The notes beneath the pieces were generated by a model. That model ran no database searches, was not told the DNA's origin, and was given only the letters and a program-made list of their open reading frames with translations. 29,652 nucleotides of DNA from NC2004 sp050874905 (GTDB lineage Bacteria; Bacillota; Clostridia; Lachnospirales; Lachnospiraceae), in NCBI GenBank assembly GCA_050874905.1, contig JBNMLP010000026.1:1-29652 (forward strand), given 5' to 3'. Every line of letters begins with the position of its first letter. Position 1 is the stretch's first letter. Position numbers and translations under genes: made by a program. Below are positions 1 through 7,839 of the stretch, one piece after another.

Positions 1-507
1 AACAATTTTCTCTAATTCAGGGAAAAGGATACAAACAAGTCTGGAAATGGAAGATTTTAGTTTTGCCCGTTCTTTTACTTTGTCAAAACGATAACGCGTG
101 AGTGACTTTAACTCCTCATTGTGATAAGATGTATCTGAGTAGGACTTCAAGTTCACATCAGACATGATCATAGAAGCGATGGTATGGGCATCCACTTTAT
201 CCGTTTTCGTCTTTCTAAGACTTAGACTTTTTCTGTAAAGATTGGTATGTAACGGGTTGATAACGTAGGTTGGCAGACCTTTATCAAGAAGAAATCCCAG
301 AAGATTGTAACTATAGTGTCCAGTGGCTTCCAGCCCTACTTTTACTTTGGTTAAATCATCTGATACGGATTGTACTTTCTGAAATAAGGTTTCAAAACCC
401 TCACGGTTGTTAGGAATGGTAAAAGATTTGAATAACACTTCACCATCCGAATTAGTAATAAAGCAGTCGTGTTTGTCTTTAGCAACATCAATTCCAACGT
501 AAATCAT
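1..507 (-). CDS. IS110-family transposase, N-terminal part (truncated by window edge)
   Basis: The frame is open from the ATG at 505-507 to the window edge, giving 169 codons without a stop. The N-terminus begins MIYVGIDVAKDKHDCFIT, the hallmark first DEDD/RuvC-like motif of IS110 transposases; the Asp of GIDVAK is the first catalytic residue. Further on, EATGHYSYNL and the NPLHTN...RKTKTDKVDAHTIA stretch match the conserved core of the DEDD_Tnp_IS110 domain. The C-terminal Transposase_20 domain with its catalytic serine would lie beyond the window. A ribosome binding site, AAAGGAG read on the minus strand, precedes the ATG. No frameshift is visible, so the visible part looks intact. Confidence 0.93.
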   Translation of the reverse strand, partial: MIYVGIDVAKDKHDCFITNSDGEVLFKSFTIPNNREGFETLFQKVQSVSDDLTKVKVGLEATGHYSYNLLGFLLDKGLPTYVINPLHTNLYRKSLSLRKTKTDKVDAHTIASMIMSDVNLKSYSDTSYHNEELKSLTRYRFDKVKERAKLKSSISRLVCILFPELEKIV

Positions 508-529
508 AAAAATCTCCTTTGAGTAAATA

Positions 530-697
530 TTTTGATACTGTTTATAGAACCACTGGTACTCCTTGCGATTGTAACCTCGTTCTAAATAAACCGTCATGCG
601 GTATCTAACTGATCAACAAATATACAAAGAGACTGTGGTTGTAGCCTTTCTTAAACCATCAAGTGGTAGGAGAACAATAACAATCCACAGTATCTCC
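530..697 (-). ncRNA. Candidate IS110 bridge RNA
   Basis: Read on the minus strand, the transposase leader folds into two consecutive large stem-loops. The first (697 to 629) is closed by GAGATACTGTGG pairing with CCACAGTCTC. The second (605 to 534) is closed by GATAC/GTATC, GTTTAT/ATAAAC and AGAAC/GTTCT, with a loop of about 28 nt. Two internal-loop-bearing stem-loops in about 170 nt just upstream of the recombinase is the architecture described for IS110/IS621 bridge RNAs (target-binding loop, then donor-binding loop). A -10-like hexamer lies directly upstream. The call rests on location and fold. I could not verify guide-target complementarity because the right end is outside the window. 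Confidence 0.55.
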
Positions 698-700
698 AAT

Positions 701-709
701 AGTATAGCA
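701..709 (-). promoter_or_regulatory. Extended -10 element for the bridge RNA/transposase leader
   Basis: The minus strand reads TGCTATACT, an extended -10 (TGN plus TATACT). Transcription would start near 694, at the foot of the first leader stem-loop. No good -35 lies 17 bp upstream. That fits the known behaviour of IS110 elements, where the -35 can be supplied by the other end in the circular form. Confidence 0.45.
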
Positions 710-770
710 TACAGACCTTGGAGAGGGTCTATAAACACTACTACTTTATAATACGAGGATATAATTTACA

Positions 771-1265
771 ATGAAACAGAGAATCAAGAAAATCATAACA
801 GGACTGCTGGTAGCTGCGATCATAGCAGCATTTGCACCACAGATGTCAATGGCAAAAAGCAAAACAGACTGTAAAAGCCTTTGCAAAATTGCGTTAAAGG
901 CAACCGGAGGAACAAGCAAATTAAAATATTCTTCGGACAGTGCAGATGACTTTGGTGCGCTTTCCTATTCGAACCGCAAGCTGGTGAAAGAGATCAAATA
1001 TGTATTTGATGAGAAGGAAGCAGTCAGCTTATGTGTCATGAAAGCAGGTTCATCATCCGATGCCAAAAAGCTGGCTTCTGCTATGAAGAGCTATAAAAAG
1101 AGCAATACCTCCAGTGACTATTTAAGTGATTATTCCAAGACGGAACAGAAAATGTTTAAGAGTGCCGTCTATGGACGCAAGGGCAATTATGTCTGGTATA
1201 TCTGTATGTCAACGGACAAATCCGTAAATAAGAAAGGACAGAGTGCGATCAAGAAGAAGCTGTAA
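771..1265 (+). CDS. Secreted DUF4358-family protein
   Basis: A 164-residue protein with a clear signal peptide: MKQRIKK, a hydrophobic stretch to about residue 24, and a probable Ala-X-Ala-like site near MSMAKS. The mature part is lysine-, serine- and tyrosine-rich and fits DUF4358, small exported proteins of Lachnospiraceae often encoded beside MBOAT acyltransferases. The biochemical role of the family is unknown. The gene lies 15 bp upstream of the MBOAT gene, so the two are probably co-transcribed. A TATAAT at 747-752 is a possible -10, without a convincing -35. An IS110 element sits immediately upstream and may have displaced the original promoter. The Shine-Dalgarno is weak and distant (GAGG, about 13 bp from the ATG). 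Confidence 0.7.
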   Translation: MKQRIKKIITGLLVAAIIAAFAPQMSMAKSKTDCKSLCKIALKATGGTSKLKYSSDSADDFGALSYSNRKLVKEIKYVFDEKEAVSLCVMKAGSSSDAKKLASAMKSYKKSNTSSDYLSDYSKTEQKMFKSAVYGRKGNYVWYICMSTDKSVNKKGQSAIKKKL

Positions 1266-1280
1266 GAGGGGTAGCGATTC

Positions 1281-2696
1281 ATGGTTTTTTCCAGTTTATT
1301 GTTTTTGTTCCGGTTTTTGCCGCTTGTCTTACTGCTTTACTATGTTGCACCGGTCAGGCTTCGCAATCTGGTACTGTTTGTTGCGAGCCTGATCTTTTAT
1401 GCATGGGGCGAACCGGTCTATGTCATTTTAATTGTATGTTCCACGCTCGTCGACTATTTTGCCGGATGGGCGGTGGCACATTTTAAAGAAAAGCAGCAGA
1501 AAAAAAAGGCTGCTTCTTTTGTGGTTCTTTCCGCAGTGATCAATTTATCCCTGCTGGGATTTTTTAAATACGGAGATTTTCTGCTCCGTATCTTTGGAAG
1601 TGTAACGGGACTTTCTGTTCCCACTCTGGATCTTCCGCTTCCGATCGGTATTTCTTTTTATACGTTCCAGACAATGTCATATACGATCGATGTGTACCGT
1701 GGGGATGCCCCGGTACAAAAGAATTTTATTGCGTTCGGAGCCTACGTGGCACTGTTTCCTCAGTTGATCGCAGGGCCGATCATCCGGTATAAAACGGTTG
1801 CAGATCAGTTACAAAACCGGAAGGAAACGCTGGATCTGTTTGCAAAGGGTATCCTGCGTTTTAGTATCGGTCTTGGAAAAAAGGTACTGCTTGCCAATCA
1901 GCTTGGCGCACTGTTCCAGCAAACGGCTGCGCTTACCGGGCAGAGCGTGACAACGGCATCCGCCTGGCTCGGTATTCTGGCATTTACGCTCCAGATCTAT
2001 TTTGATTTCTCCGGTTATTCCGATATGGCGATCGGGCTTGGCTATATGTTTGGATTTACGTTCCCGGAGAACTTCCGTTATCCGTATGAGTCGAAAAGCA
2101 TCACAGAGTTTTGGAGAAGATGGCACATTTCTCTCGGCACATGGTTTTTGGAATACGTCTACATTCCCCTCGGTGGAAACCGTAAGGGACGTGTAAAACA
2201 GATCCGAAACATTGCGATCGTCTGGCTGCTGACCGGATTGTGGCACGGTGCCTATTTCAACTTTGTGTTGTGGGGCGTCTATTATGGCGTGTTGTTACTG
2301 CTGGAGAAATTTGTGTTTGCCCGCCTGTTAGACCGCATCCCGGCATGGTGCCGCCATCTTCTGACGATGGTTCTTGTCATGGTAGGATGGGCGATCTTCA
2401 GTTGGCAGGATCTTGCAGATCCAAAGGGCTATCTGGAAGCGATGTTCTTCCTTGGCGGCAGCAGCGTATACGATCAGACCGGTATCTCCTTATTTACTTC
2501 CAATGTATTGCTGCTGGTACTGGCATTGATCGGGGCAACCTCTCTTGTAAAAAAGGTGGTTGCAACGAAACTGTTTTCCAAAGAAAATACCGTGCGTGCT
2601 GTGATGACAATGGCATTTGTCCTTGTCACGATGGTGCTTTGCGTGGCATTTTTAGTCAATGATTCCTATAACCCGTTTTTGTATTTTCGTTTTTAA
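1281..2696 (+). CDS. MBOAT-family membrane O-acyltransferase (AlgI/DltB-like)
   Basis: A 471-residue polytopic membrane protein with the full MBOAT pattern. The conserved region IYFDFSGYSDMAIG is followed by the WRRWHISLGTW motif (His at residue 282). The invariant catalytic histidine lies in LTGLWHGAYFNF (His322). Length is typical of AlgI/DltB-like proteins. Such enzymes move an acyl group, often acetyl, across the membrane onto an extracytoplasmic polysaccharide or teichoic acid, usually with an AlgJ/X-like or DHHW partner, and that partner is encoded 9 bp downstream. The acceptor polymer cannot be deduced here, since no glycan synthesis genes are adjacent. Confidence in the family is high; the exact substrate is open. 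Confidence 0.93.
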   Translation: MVFSSLLFLFRFLPLVLLLYYVAPVRLRNLVLFVASLIFYAWGEPVYVILIVCSTLVDYFAGWAVAHFKEKQQKKKAASFVVLSAVINLSLLGFFKYGDFLLRIFGSVTGLSVPTLDLPLPIGISFYTFQTMSYTIDVYRGDAPVQKNFIAFGAYVALFPQLIAGPIIRYKTVADQLQNRKETLDLFAKGILRFSIGLGKKVLLANQLGALFQQTAALTGQSVTTASAWLGILAFTLQIYFDFSGYSDMAIGLGYMFGFTFPENFRYPYESKSITEFWRRWHISLGTWFLEYVYIPLGGNRKGRVKQIRNIAIVWLLTGLWHGAYFNFVLWGVYYGVLLLLEKFVFARLLDRIPAWCRHLLTMVLVMVGWAIFSWQDLADPKGYLEAMFFLGGSSVYDQTGISLFTSNVLLLVLALIGATSLVKKVVATKLFSKENTVRAVMTMAFVLVTMVLCVAFLVNDSYNPFLYFRF

Positions 2697-2705
2697 GGAG
2701 GAGCT

Positions 2706-3911
2706 ATGAAAAAAGATAAGATCAGTCTGATTGTACTATTTTGTGGGCTGCTTTTTTGTGGCAGTGTGATTCCCTGCTTCCTCCCGCAAAAGAAAGTTTC
2801 CCAGATGGAAAATCGTACGCTTCAGACAAAACCTGCCTTTCACGTTACTTCATTTATTAGTGGAACGTACCAGAAGAAATATGAAACGTATCTAAACGAC
2901 CAGTTTTTGTTGCGGGATCGTTTTGTTGATCTGGCCTCTGCCGTCACACTTGCGATGGGACGGCGCAGTTTTAATGGCATCTATGTGGCGAAGGAGGGGT
3001 ATTTGCTGGAGGAGTATCCGGCGTCGGAATTTGACCGTGGGCAGTGCCGGGAAAATGAAACGATCCTGACTGATTTCTTAAATGCGATGGCAGAACGCTA
3101 TGGAGCAGAGCATGCCCATCTGATGCTGGTGCCATCAAAGACAGAGGGGATGAAAAAGCAGCTAAAGGCAGCCGCCGTAGTGACTTCTTTTGCTTCGGAT
3201 CGTGACCGGATGAAACAAGCACTTTCTTCTGAAGAGATGTATGTGGATGTTGTTCCGGTGCTGACACAAAAGACGGAGAAACAGCGTTATTACCGCACCG
3301 ATCATCACTGGACCAGCTATGGTGCCTTTCTTGCCTATCAGCAGTATGCAGAGCAGGTGCTTCAGAAAGAGGCAGTAGAAAGCGATTATAAGAAAACGAA
3401 TGTCTATCATGACTTTTATGGAACGTCCTATAAAAAAGCGCATGTAAAGAAGCAGGCGGACACGATACAAACATGGTCGTATCAACATCCATCTTCGGTT
3501 ACCGTTTGTTTTGATCAGAAGAAGAAAACCTATGATTCCCTTTATTTCCCGGATAAAGCCAAGACAAGCGGCAGCCGCTACGACTTGTTTTTAGGAGGAA
3601 ATACCTTTCTGGTTGACATCAAAACGACAGCAAAAACAGGGCGAACCCTGCTGCTTTTAAAGGATTCCTTTGCCAATGCATTTGTTCCATTTTTGACAGA
3701 GGATTATGACCGGATCCTGATGGTGGATGTGCGGTACGGAAGCCAGAAGCTGGAGACTATATTAGAGAAAAATGAGGACATCACGGATGTACTGGTGCTT
3801 TATAACACCGAGAAGCTGATGCAGAACCGGAAGCTTTCGAGATTAAAGCTTTCTCCGGACAAAAAAGAAAAGAAAGATTCCATCAAGGAATTTGATCTTG
3901 ATGATCTGTAA
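2706..3911 (+). CDS. DHHW family protein (AlgJ/AlgX-like acylation partner)
   Basis: A 401-residue protein with an N-terminal membrane anchor or signal (about residues 5-27) and an extracytoplasmic domain. It contains TDHHWTSYGA, with Asp199-His200-His201-Trp202 giving the DHHW family its name, and a later LLLLKDSFANAF motif typical of SGNH/AlgX-type catalytic folds. The family works with MBOAT proteins to transfer acetyl groups to exported glycans. A strong AAGGAGGAG site precedes the ATG, only 9 bp after the MBOAT stop. It is the last gene of the three-gene unit and is followed at once by a hairpin terminator. Confidence 0.88.
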   Translation: MKKDKISLIVLFCGLLFCGSVIPCFLPQKKVSQMENRTLQTKPAFHVTSFISGTYQKKYETYLNDQFLLRDRFVDLASAVTLAMGRRSFNGIYVAKEGYLLEEYPASEFDRGQCRENETILTDFLNAMAERYGAEHAHLMLVPSKTEGMKKQLKAAAVVTSFASDRDRMKQALSSEEMYVDVVPVLTQKTEKQRYYRTDHHWTSYGAFLAYQQYAEQVLQKEAVESDYKKTNVYHDFYGTSYKKAHVKKQADTIQTWSYQHPSSVTVCFDQKKKTYDSLYFPDKAKTSGSRYDLFLGGNTFLVDIKTTAKTGRTLLLLKDSFANAFVPFLTEDYDRILMVDVRYGSQKLETILEKNEDITDVLVLYNTEKLMQNRKLSRLKLSPDKKEKKDSIKEFDLDDL

Positions 3912-3914
3912 TAA

Positions 3915-3945
3915 AAAAAGCACGGAGACAGCCTCCGTGCTTTTT
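3915..3945. terminator. Bidirectional Rho-independent terminator
   Basis: A-run, stem AGCACGGAG / CTCCGTGCT with a 5-base loop, then a T-run. It lies between convergent genes (DHHW on plus, chemoreceptor on minus) and has A/T tracts on both sides, so it can serve both. Confidence 0.92.
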
Positions 3946-3958
3946 GCTTTTATGTAGA

Positions 3959-5440
3959 TCAGTGTTCCAATGCTTTTAATTCTTCTGCTAACTGGCTTAA
4001 GCTGGTGACGATCTCGGATGTTTTGGTTGTGATGTCGCTGTTTCTCTCGCTTGTTTCCAGCGTTTCACTGGAGTGTGCCGTTACTTCCTCGGTAGCAGCA
4101 GAGATTGTTTCGATCCCCTGAATGACCTGCTCATTTGCACTCGTCAGACCATTGATCAGTTCATCCAGCTTAGTAGCTTCTTCGTAAACCTGATCGGCTT
4201 TTTTCGTGATATTGGTAAAGCTCTGTGCCGTACTGTTGGCGGCAGCGTTTTGTTCTTTGGCATTTTCAATCATTTCTTCAATGACTTCAACCACTTCAGA
4301 AAGCTCTTTGGAAATGCTGTTGATCAGCTCCGTAATGCTCACGGTGGCATCGTTGGTCTGTGTCGCAAGGTTGGAGATCTCAGAAGCTACAACGGCAAAG
4401 CCGCGTCCGGCTTCTCCGGCTCTTGCTGCTTCAATGCTGGCATTTAAGGATAACAGACTCGTCTGGGTTGTGACATTGTTGATCAGTTCAATGATGGAAT
4501 GCATCTGGTCTGTGTAGGAGCTTAATTCGGAAAGCTCTTTTGATACGCTTGCATTTGCCTGATTGGACAGAGCTACATGATGGATCAGCGCGTCAATGTT
4601 GGCTTTGGAATTGTGGATCTCCTCTTTGGTGGCAGAGATATTTTCAGTGATGGAGTCGGATGAGGACTCTACCTGCTGGATCGCCTGTTGGATCTCTGTC
4701 GTTTTCTCCATCTGCATCTGGATGGAATCGACGGTGTCCACGGTACCCTGATTGACCTCCTGCATGGAGTTCGTTGTTTTGGTAGCTGTTTCGGAAAGCT
4801 CGTTCATTTTCTCGGAAACCTCTTCGATGTAGTCGGACATCTGGTCAGCGACTTCAAGGATGTGGTTCATCAGCTCTGAGGTACGCTCCTTTTCCTGATT
4901 GGTGGCAGCAAGATGACTTTTGTTGATCGCATTGGATACCATTGTGGATACGGTTAAAAACAGAGTGAACAGAATCAGTGAGAAAATGCGGATCTCTACA
5001 TTTGGAAGATCGGAGGAGCTAATCTCGTGGTTGATACCAAGAAACGCAACCTGTATGATATTTCCGATCGTTGCCGCTGTCATATACCAGAAGATCAGCT
5101 TGTTATTGTTGTAGCAGAGCAGGCTCACGGCCAGCATGATCGCATACACATACGCAACCGGGGAGATTGTAGTAAAGATCACAAACAGGTAAAAGATACC
5201 AAATCCGGCAGCGATCAGATACTTTAATGTTTCAGATTCTTTTTGCTTTTGAAAGAGGATCTGACAGATGATATACGGCACGACTGCTAACGCGGTAAAG
5301 ACAGCAAAATAAGCAATGCTGCGGCTGCCCTTGATCACTTCAATAAGGTAGCACGCTACTAAAATGATCACAAGCAAGCTATAGCAGATCATACACGTGG
5401 AATTTGCACGGTGCAGATCAGAAAATGATTTGTACTTCAT
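3959..5440 (-). CDS. Methyl-accepting chemotaxis protein with six-helix membrane sensor
   Basis: A 493-residue chemoreceptor. About six hydrophobic helices fill residues 14-160, followed by a long coiled-coil signalling domain. The signalling hairpin tip, SLNASIEAARAGEAGRGFAV (about residues 330-350), is near-identical to the universal MCP tip that contacts CheA/CheW. There is no large extracellular ligand domain and no evident HAMP, so sensing is presumably through the membrane bundle. I start at the ATG at 5438-5440, 9 bp after AAAAGGAGTG; a GTG four codons upstream lies inside that ribosome binding site and is unlikely. No other chemotaxis genes are nearby. It ends against the bidirectional terminator. 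Confidence 0.92.
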   Translation of the reverse strand: MKYKSFSDLHRANSTCMICYSLLVIILVACYLIEVIKGSRSIAYFAVFTALAVVPYIICQILFQKQKESETLKYLIAAGFGIFYLFVIFTTISPVAYVYAIMLAVSLLCYNNNKLIFWYMTAATIGNIIQVAFLGINHEISSSDLPNVEIRIFSLILFTLFLTVSTMVSNAINKSHLAATNQEKERTSELMNHILEVADQMSDYIEEVSEKMNELSETATKTTNSMQEVNQGTVDTVDSIQMQMEKTTEIQQAIQQVESSSDSITENISATKEEIHNSKANIDALIHHVALSNQANASVSKELSELSSYTDQMHSIIELINNVTTQTSLLSLNASIEAARAGEAGRGFAVVASEISNLATQTNDATVSITELINSISKELSEVVEVIEEMIENAKEQNAAANSTAQSFTNITKKADQVYEEATKLDELINGLTSANEQVIQGIETISAATEEVTAHSSETLETSERNSDITTKTSEIVTSLSQLAEELKALEH

Positions 5441-5476
5441 AATTAAATACACTCCTTTTTGTTTTAATCTGTATCC

Positions 5477-5485
5477 ATTATAGCA
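5477..5485 (-). promoter_or_regulatory. Extended -10 promoter of the six-helix chemoreceptor
   Basis: The minus strand reads TGCTATAAT, a perfect extended -10, 37 bp upstream of the start codon. A TTGACC further upstream is too far away (28 bp) to be its -35. Confidence 0.6.
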
Positions 5486-5517
5486 TGTATATGCAAAAAA
5501 ATGTTACTTCGGTCAAG

Positions 5518-6729
5518 TTATTTCTTATTTTCCCAAACAAAGCTGTCAGGATCAACATAGCGCAGTGTGCATAGCTTTTTCCGGGTTTTGTTTTTGTATG
5601 TACCCAAAAAGGTATTTGCCGTGATGGAAATCGTGTGGGTGCGTGTCTGTTTATTTCCGGTGATGGAAATGGGAAGCAGTCTGTGCGAAGAACTGCTTGA
5701 AAATGTATTTTGCCGGATCGTGATGTCAGAGTTGGCTTCCAGATAAGGCAGGCGGTTTTTTGCAGTGTAAATCTTTAAAAAGGCATCCTTTTTGGCATGA
5801 TCGTTGCGGTTCTGGATAAAACGGTTTTTGGTGACCGTGACACGGAACGCTTTTGGAAAGCGGATGGCATAGGATTCACAGTCGGAAAAGGTGTTGCCTG
5901 TGATCGTAATATCGTGGTTAAAAAAACCATAGGCGGTATGTGTGCCGATCGCATTCATGGCATGGGTGCCGTTCCCTTTGGAAAAGCGACAGCCGTCGAT
6001 GGTGATCTGTTCACATGCCAGACCGTCGTAGGCGATGGTGACCGGAGCACTGTCCCAGTAAGGCATGCCCTTATAAAGTGCACTGTCTAACTGGATGGCT
6101 TCCCGGTACTGCCATTTCTTTGGCGCAATATAAGCACCGGTAAAAATGCAGTCGCGGATCACAACATTTTTACAGCCGCCAAGATCGATGATGTGGGTAC
6201 CTGCCATGCAGTCTACGAAGGTCAGATCTTCCAGGGTAATGCGCTCCCCGTGCAGCAGGGCAAAGGTGACACCGGAAACGGTGTCAAAATAGCGTCCGTT
6301 GAAGGTGCCGCCGGAAATGGTGACATCATGCAGTGCCCCGTAGCCGGAATCGGTGAGCGTTTCTGATGCATTGATAAAGCGAAGTCCATTTCCCCATTGG
6401 ACATAAGGATCTGTGACACCGCCGGGATAACAGTCCGTGATCGTGGCACCGTTTAAATACACGGTTGTGTTGCTGTAAAGGGGAATCTCACCCTGTGCCA
6501 GATACACGTGTCCCGGTTCCAGTTCCAATGGGATCGCATGTTTTCCGGCGTATTCCAATGCCCGCCGGAGTGCGTCACTATCGTCCGTAACGCCGTCTCC
6601 AACAGCTCCGAAGGAACGGATGGAAATCACGGCATCTTCTGCCTTGACCGGAGAAAAAGAAAGAGACAGGGCAAGGAAAAACCAGCCTAATGAAATTGAT
6701 AAAAGAATAAAATAAAGTCGTTTTTTCAT
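5518..6729 (-). CDS. Secreted right-handed beta-helix protein, pectate-lyase-3-like
   Basis: A 403-residue protein with a signal peptide (MKKRLYFILLSISLGWFF, cleavage probably after VKAED). The opening SFGAVGDGVTDDSDALRRAL (about residues 35-55) is the classic start of the Pectate_lyase_3/GH28-like beta-helix fold. Repeated NxFxxNxx and VTITxNxF-like rungs continue to the C-terminus. It may degrade or bind a plant or host polysaccharide. Substrate and catalytic residues cannot be fixed from sequence, so lyase, hydrolase or epimerase all remain possible. I choose the ATG at 6727-6729 because a clean signal peptide follows; an in-frame TTG 12 codons upstream adds an implausible MACHPFSCK leader. 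The ribosome binding site is weak. Confidence 0.75.
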   Translation of the reverse strand: MKKRLYFILLSISLGWFFLALSLSFSPVKAEDAVISIRSFGAVGDGVTDDSDALRRALEYAGKHAIPLELEPGHVYLAQGEIPLYSNTTVYLNGATITDCYPGGVTDPYVQWGNGLRFINASETLTDSGYGALHDVTISGGTFNGRYFDTVSGVTFALLHGERITLEDLTFVDCMAGTHIIDLGGCKNVVIRDCIFTGAYIAPKKWQYREAIQLDSALYKGMPYWDSAPVTIAYDGLACEQITIDGCRFSKGNGTHAMNAIGTHTAYGFFNHDITITGNTFSDCESYAIRFPKAFRVTVTKNRFIQNRNDHAKKDAFLKIYTAKNRLPYLEANSDITIRQNTFSSSSSHRLLPISITGNKQTRTHTISITANTFLGTYKNKTRKKLCTLRYVDPDSFVWENKK

Positions 6730-6822
6730 AGTATCTATCTTACACGAAAAAGGGTGACATGCCAACTGTAAGGTTTTCTTTTTTCTGCCGGAAGGCAGTG
6801 GCTTTTTCAGTAAAAATAGTAT

Positions 6823-6851
6823 TTGACGGGGGCGGACATCCTTTATATACT
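6823..6851 (+). promoter_or_regulatory. Sigma-A promoter of the MoxR/DUF58/transglutaminase operon
   Basis: TTGACG (6823-6828), a 17-bp spacer, and TATACT (6846-6851), followed by an AGAAAGGAA ribosome binding site before the MoxR ATG at 6890. Confidence 0.8.
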
Positions 6852-6889
6852 ATAAATATAGAGAGAAAAAACAAAGAAAGGAATATCCC

Positions 6890-7828
6890 ATGAAAAATTA
6901 CGAAAAAGCGATTGCTGTCATCAACGAAGTAAAAAAAGCGGTTGTTGGCAAAGAGGAATGTATTGTAAAAACCATGTGTGCGTTATTGGCAGGCGGACAT
7001 GTTTTATTAGAAGATATACCGGGAGTAGGAAAAACAACGATGGCGAAAGCATTTGCCAGATCCATGCAGCTTACGAGCAATCGTATGCAGTTTACGCCGG
7101 ATGTCATGCCATCCGATATTGTGGGCTTTAAATTGTACCGCCCGAATACGCAGACCTTTGAATACCAGAACGGAGCGGTGCTCTGCAATCTGTTTTTAGG
7201 CGATGAGATCAACCGGACATCACCAAGAACCCAGTCAGCATTATTAGAGGTAATGGAAGAAGGACGGGTGAGTGTGGAGGGAGAGGAGATCGTGATCCCG
7301 AAGCCGTTCTTCGTGATCGCAACGCAGAATCCGTATGGCAGTGCCGGAACGCAGCGGATGCCGGAGTCGCAGCTGGATCGTTTCATGGTGTGTCTGACGA
7401 TGGGTTATCCGGATCTGGAAGAAGAGATTGCGATCGTGAAAGGCAAATGTCACTCCGTTATGGCAGAGGAGATCACGCAGGTGATCGACAGGGACGAGCT
7501 GCTTACCCTCATGCAGGAAGCCGGAAATATCTACATCGATGATAAGGTGTATGGTTATATCGGACGGCTGACGCAGCAGACGAGAACGATGGACGGAATT
7601 GAGCTGGGCTTAAGTCCAAGAGGAACGATTGCGGTTGCAAAGATGGCGCAGGCACTGGCCTATGTGACCGGACGGCAGTATGTGACACCGGATGATGTGA
7701 AAACGGTATTTACGGATGTAGCAGCACATCGTCTGCGTCTTTCGGCGACGAGTCAGGAGGGCTATGCGGCAGCCCGCAGTATGTGCGAAGCTGTTTTGAA
7801 AATGACGCCGGCTCCAAGTGTACTATAA
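6890..7828 (+). CDS. MoxR-family AAA+ ATPase
   Basis: A 312-residue protein matching the usual MoxR length. Walker A is IPGVGKTT (Lys48), Walker B is LFLGDEINR (Asp105-Glu106), and later ATQNPYGSAGTQRMPESQLDRF carries sensor and arginine-finger elements (this motif lies near residues 143-165). MoxR proteins act as chaperone-like ATPases for the assembly or activation of partner vWA/DUF58 proteins. The genes downstream are DUF58 and a membrane transglutaminase, a widely conserved trio thought to act at the cell envelope. It has its own strong promoter and ribosome binding site, and an 11-bp gap to the next gene. Confidence 0.93.
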   Translation: MKNYEKAIAVINEVKKAVVGKEECIVKTMCALLAGGHVLLEDIPGVGKTTMAKAFARSMQLTSNRMQFTPDVMPSDIVGFKLYRPNTQTFEYQNGAVLCNLFLGDEINRTSPRTQSALLEVMEEGRVSVEGEEIVIPKPFFVIATQNPYGSAGTQRMPESQLDRFMVCLTMGYPDLEEEIAIVKGKCHSVMAEEITQVIDRDELLTLMQEAGNIYIDDKVYGYIGRLTQQTRTMDGIELGLSPRGTIAVAKMAQALAYVTGRQYVTPDDVKTVFTDVAAHRLRLSATSQEGYAAARSMCEAVLKMTPAPSVL

Positions 7829-7839
7829 GGAAGGTAGAT

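Larger units (their letters stand above)
1..730 (-). mobile_element. IS110-family insertion sequence, left part (runs off window)
   Basis: The region holds the N-terminal part of an IS110-type transposase on the minus strand plus about 200 bp of non-coding leader upstream of it. A long 5' non-coding end that carries a structured guide RNA is characteristic of the IS110 group of the family. The outer boundary is not defined by terminal inverted repeats, which IS110 elements usually lack. I place it loosely at 710-740 because the next gene with its own leader starts at 771. The right end lies outside the window, so copy number and target cannot be judged. Confidence 0.75.

Noticed and set aside
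5490..5516. TTGACC on the minus strand as -35 of the chemoreceptor promoter
   Set aside because: It is 28 bp from the TATAAT, far outside the usable range.
6785..6798. CTGCC-GGAA-GGCAG hairpin followed by a short T-run upstream of the MoxR promoter
   Set aside because: It lies between divergent genes where no plus-strand transcript is expected to end, and the stem is only 5 bp; possibly chance.
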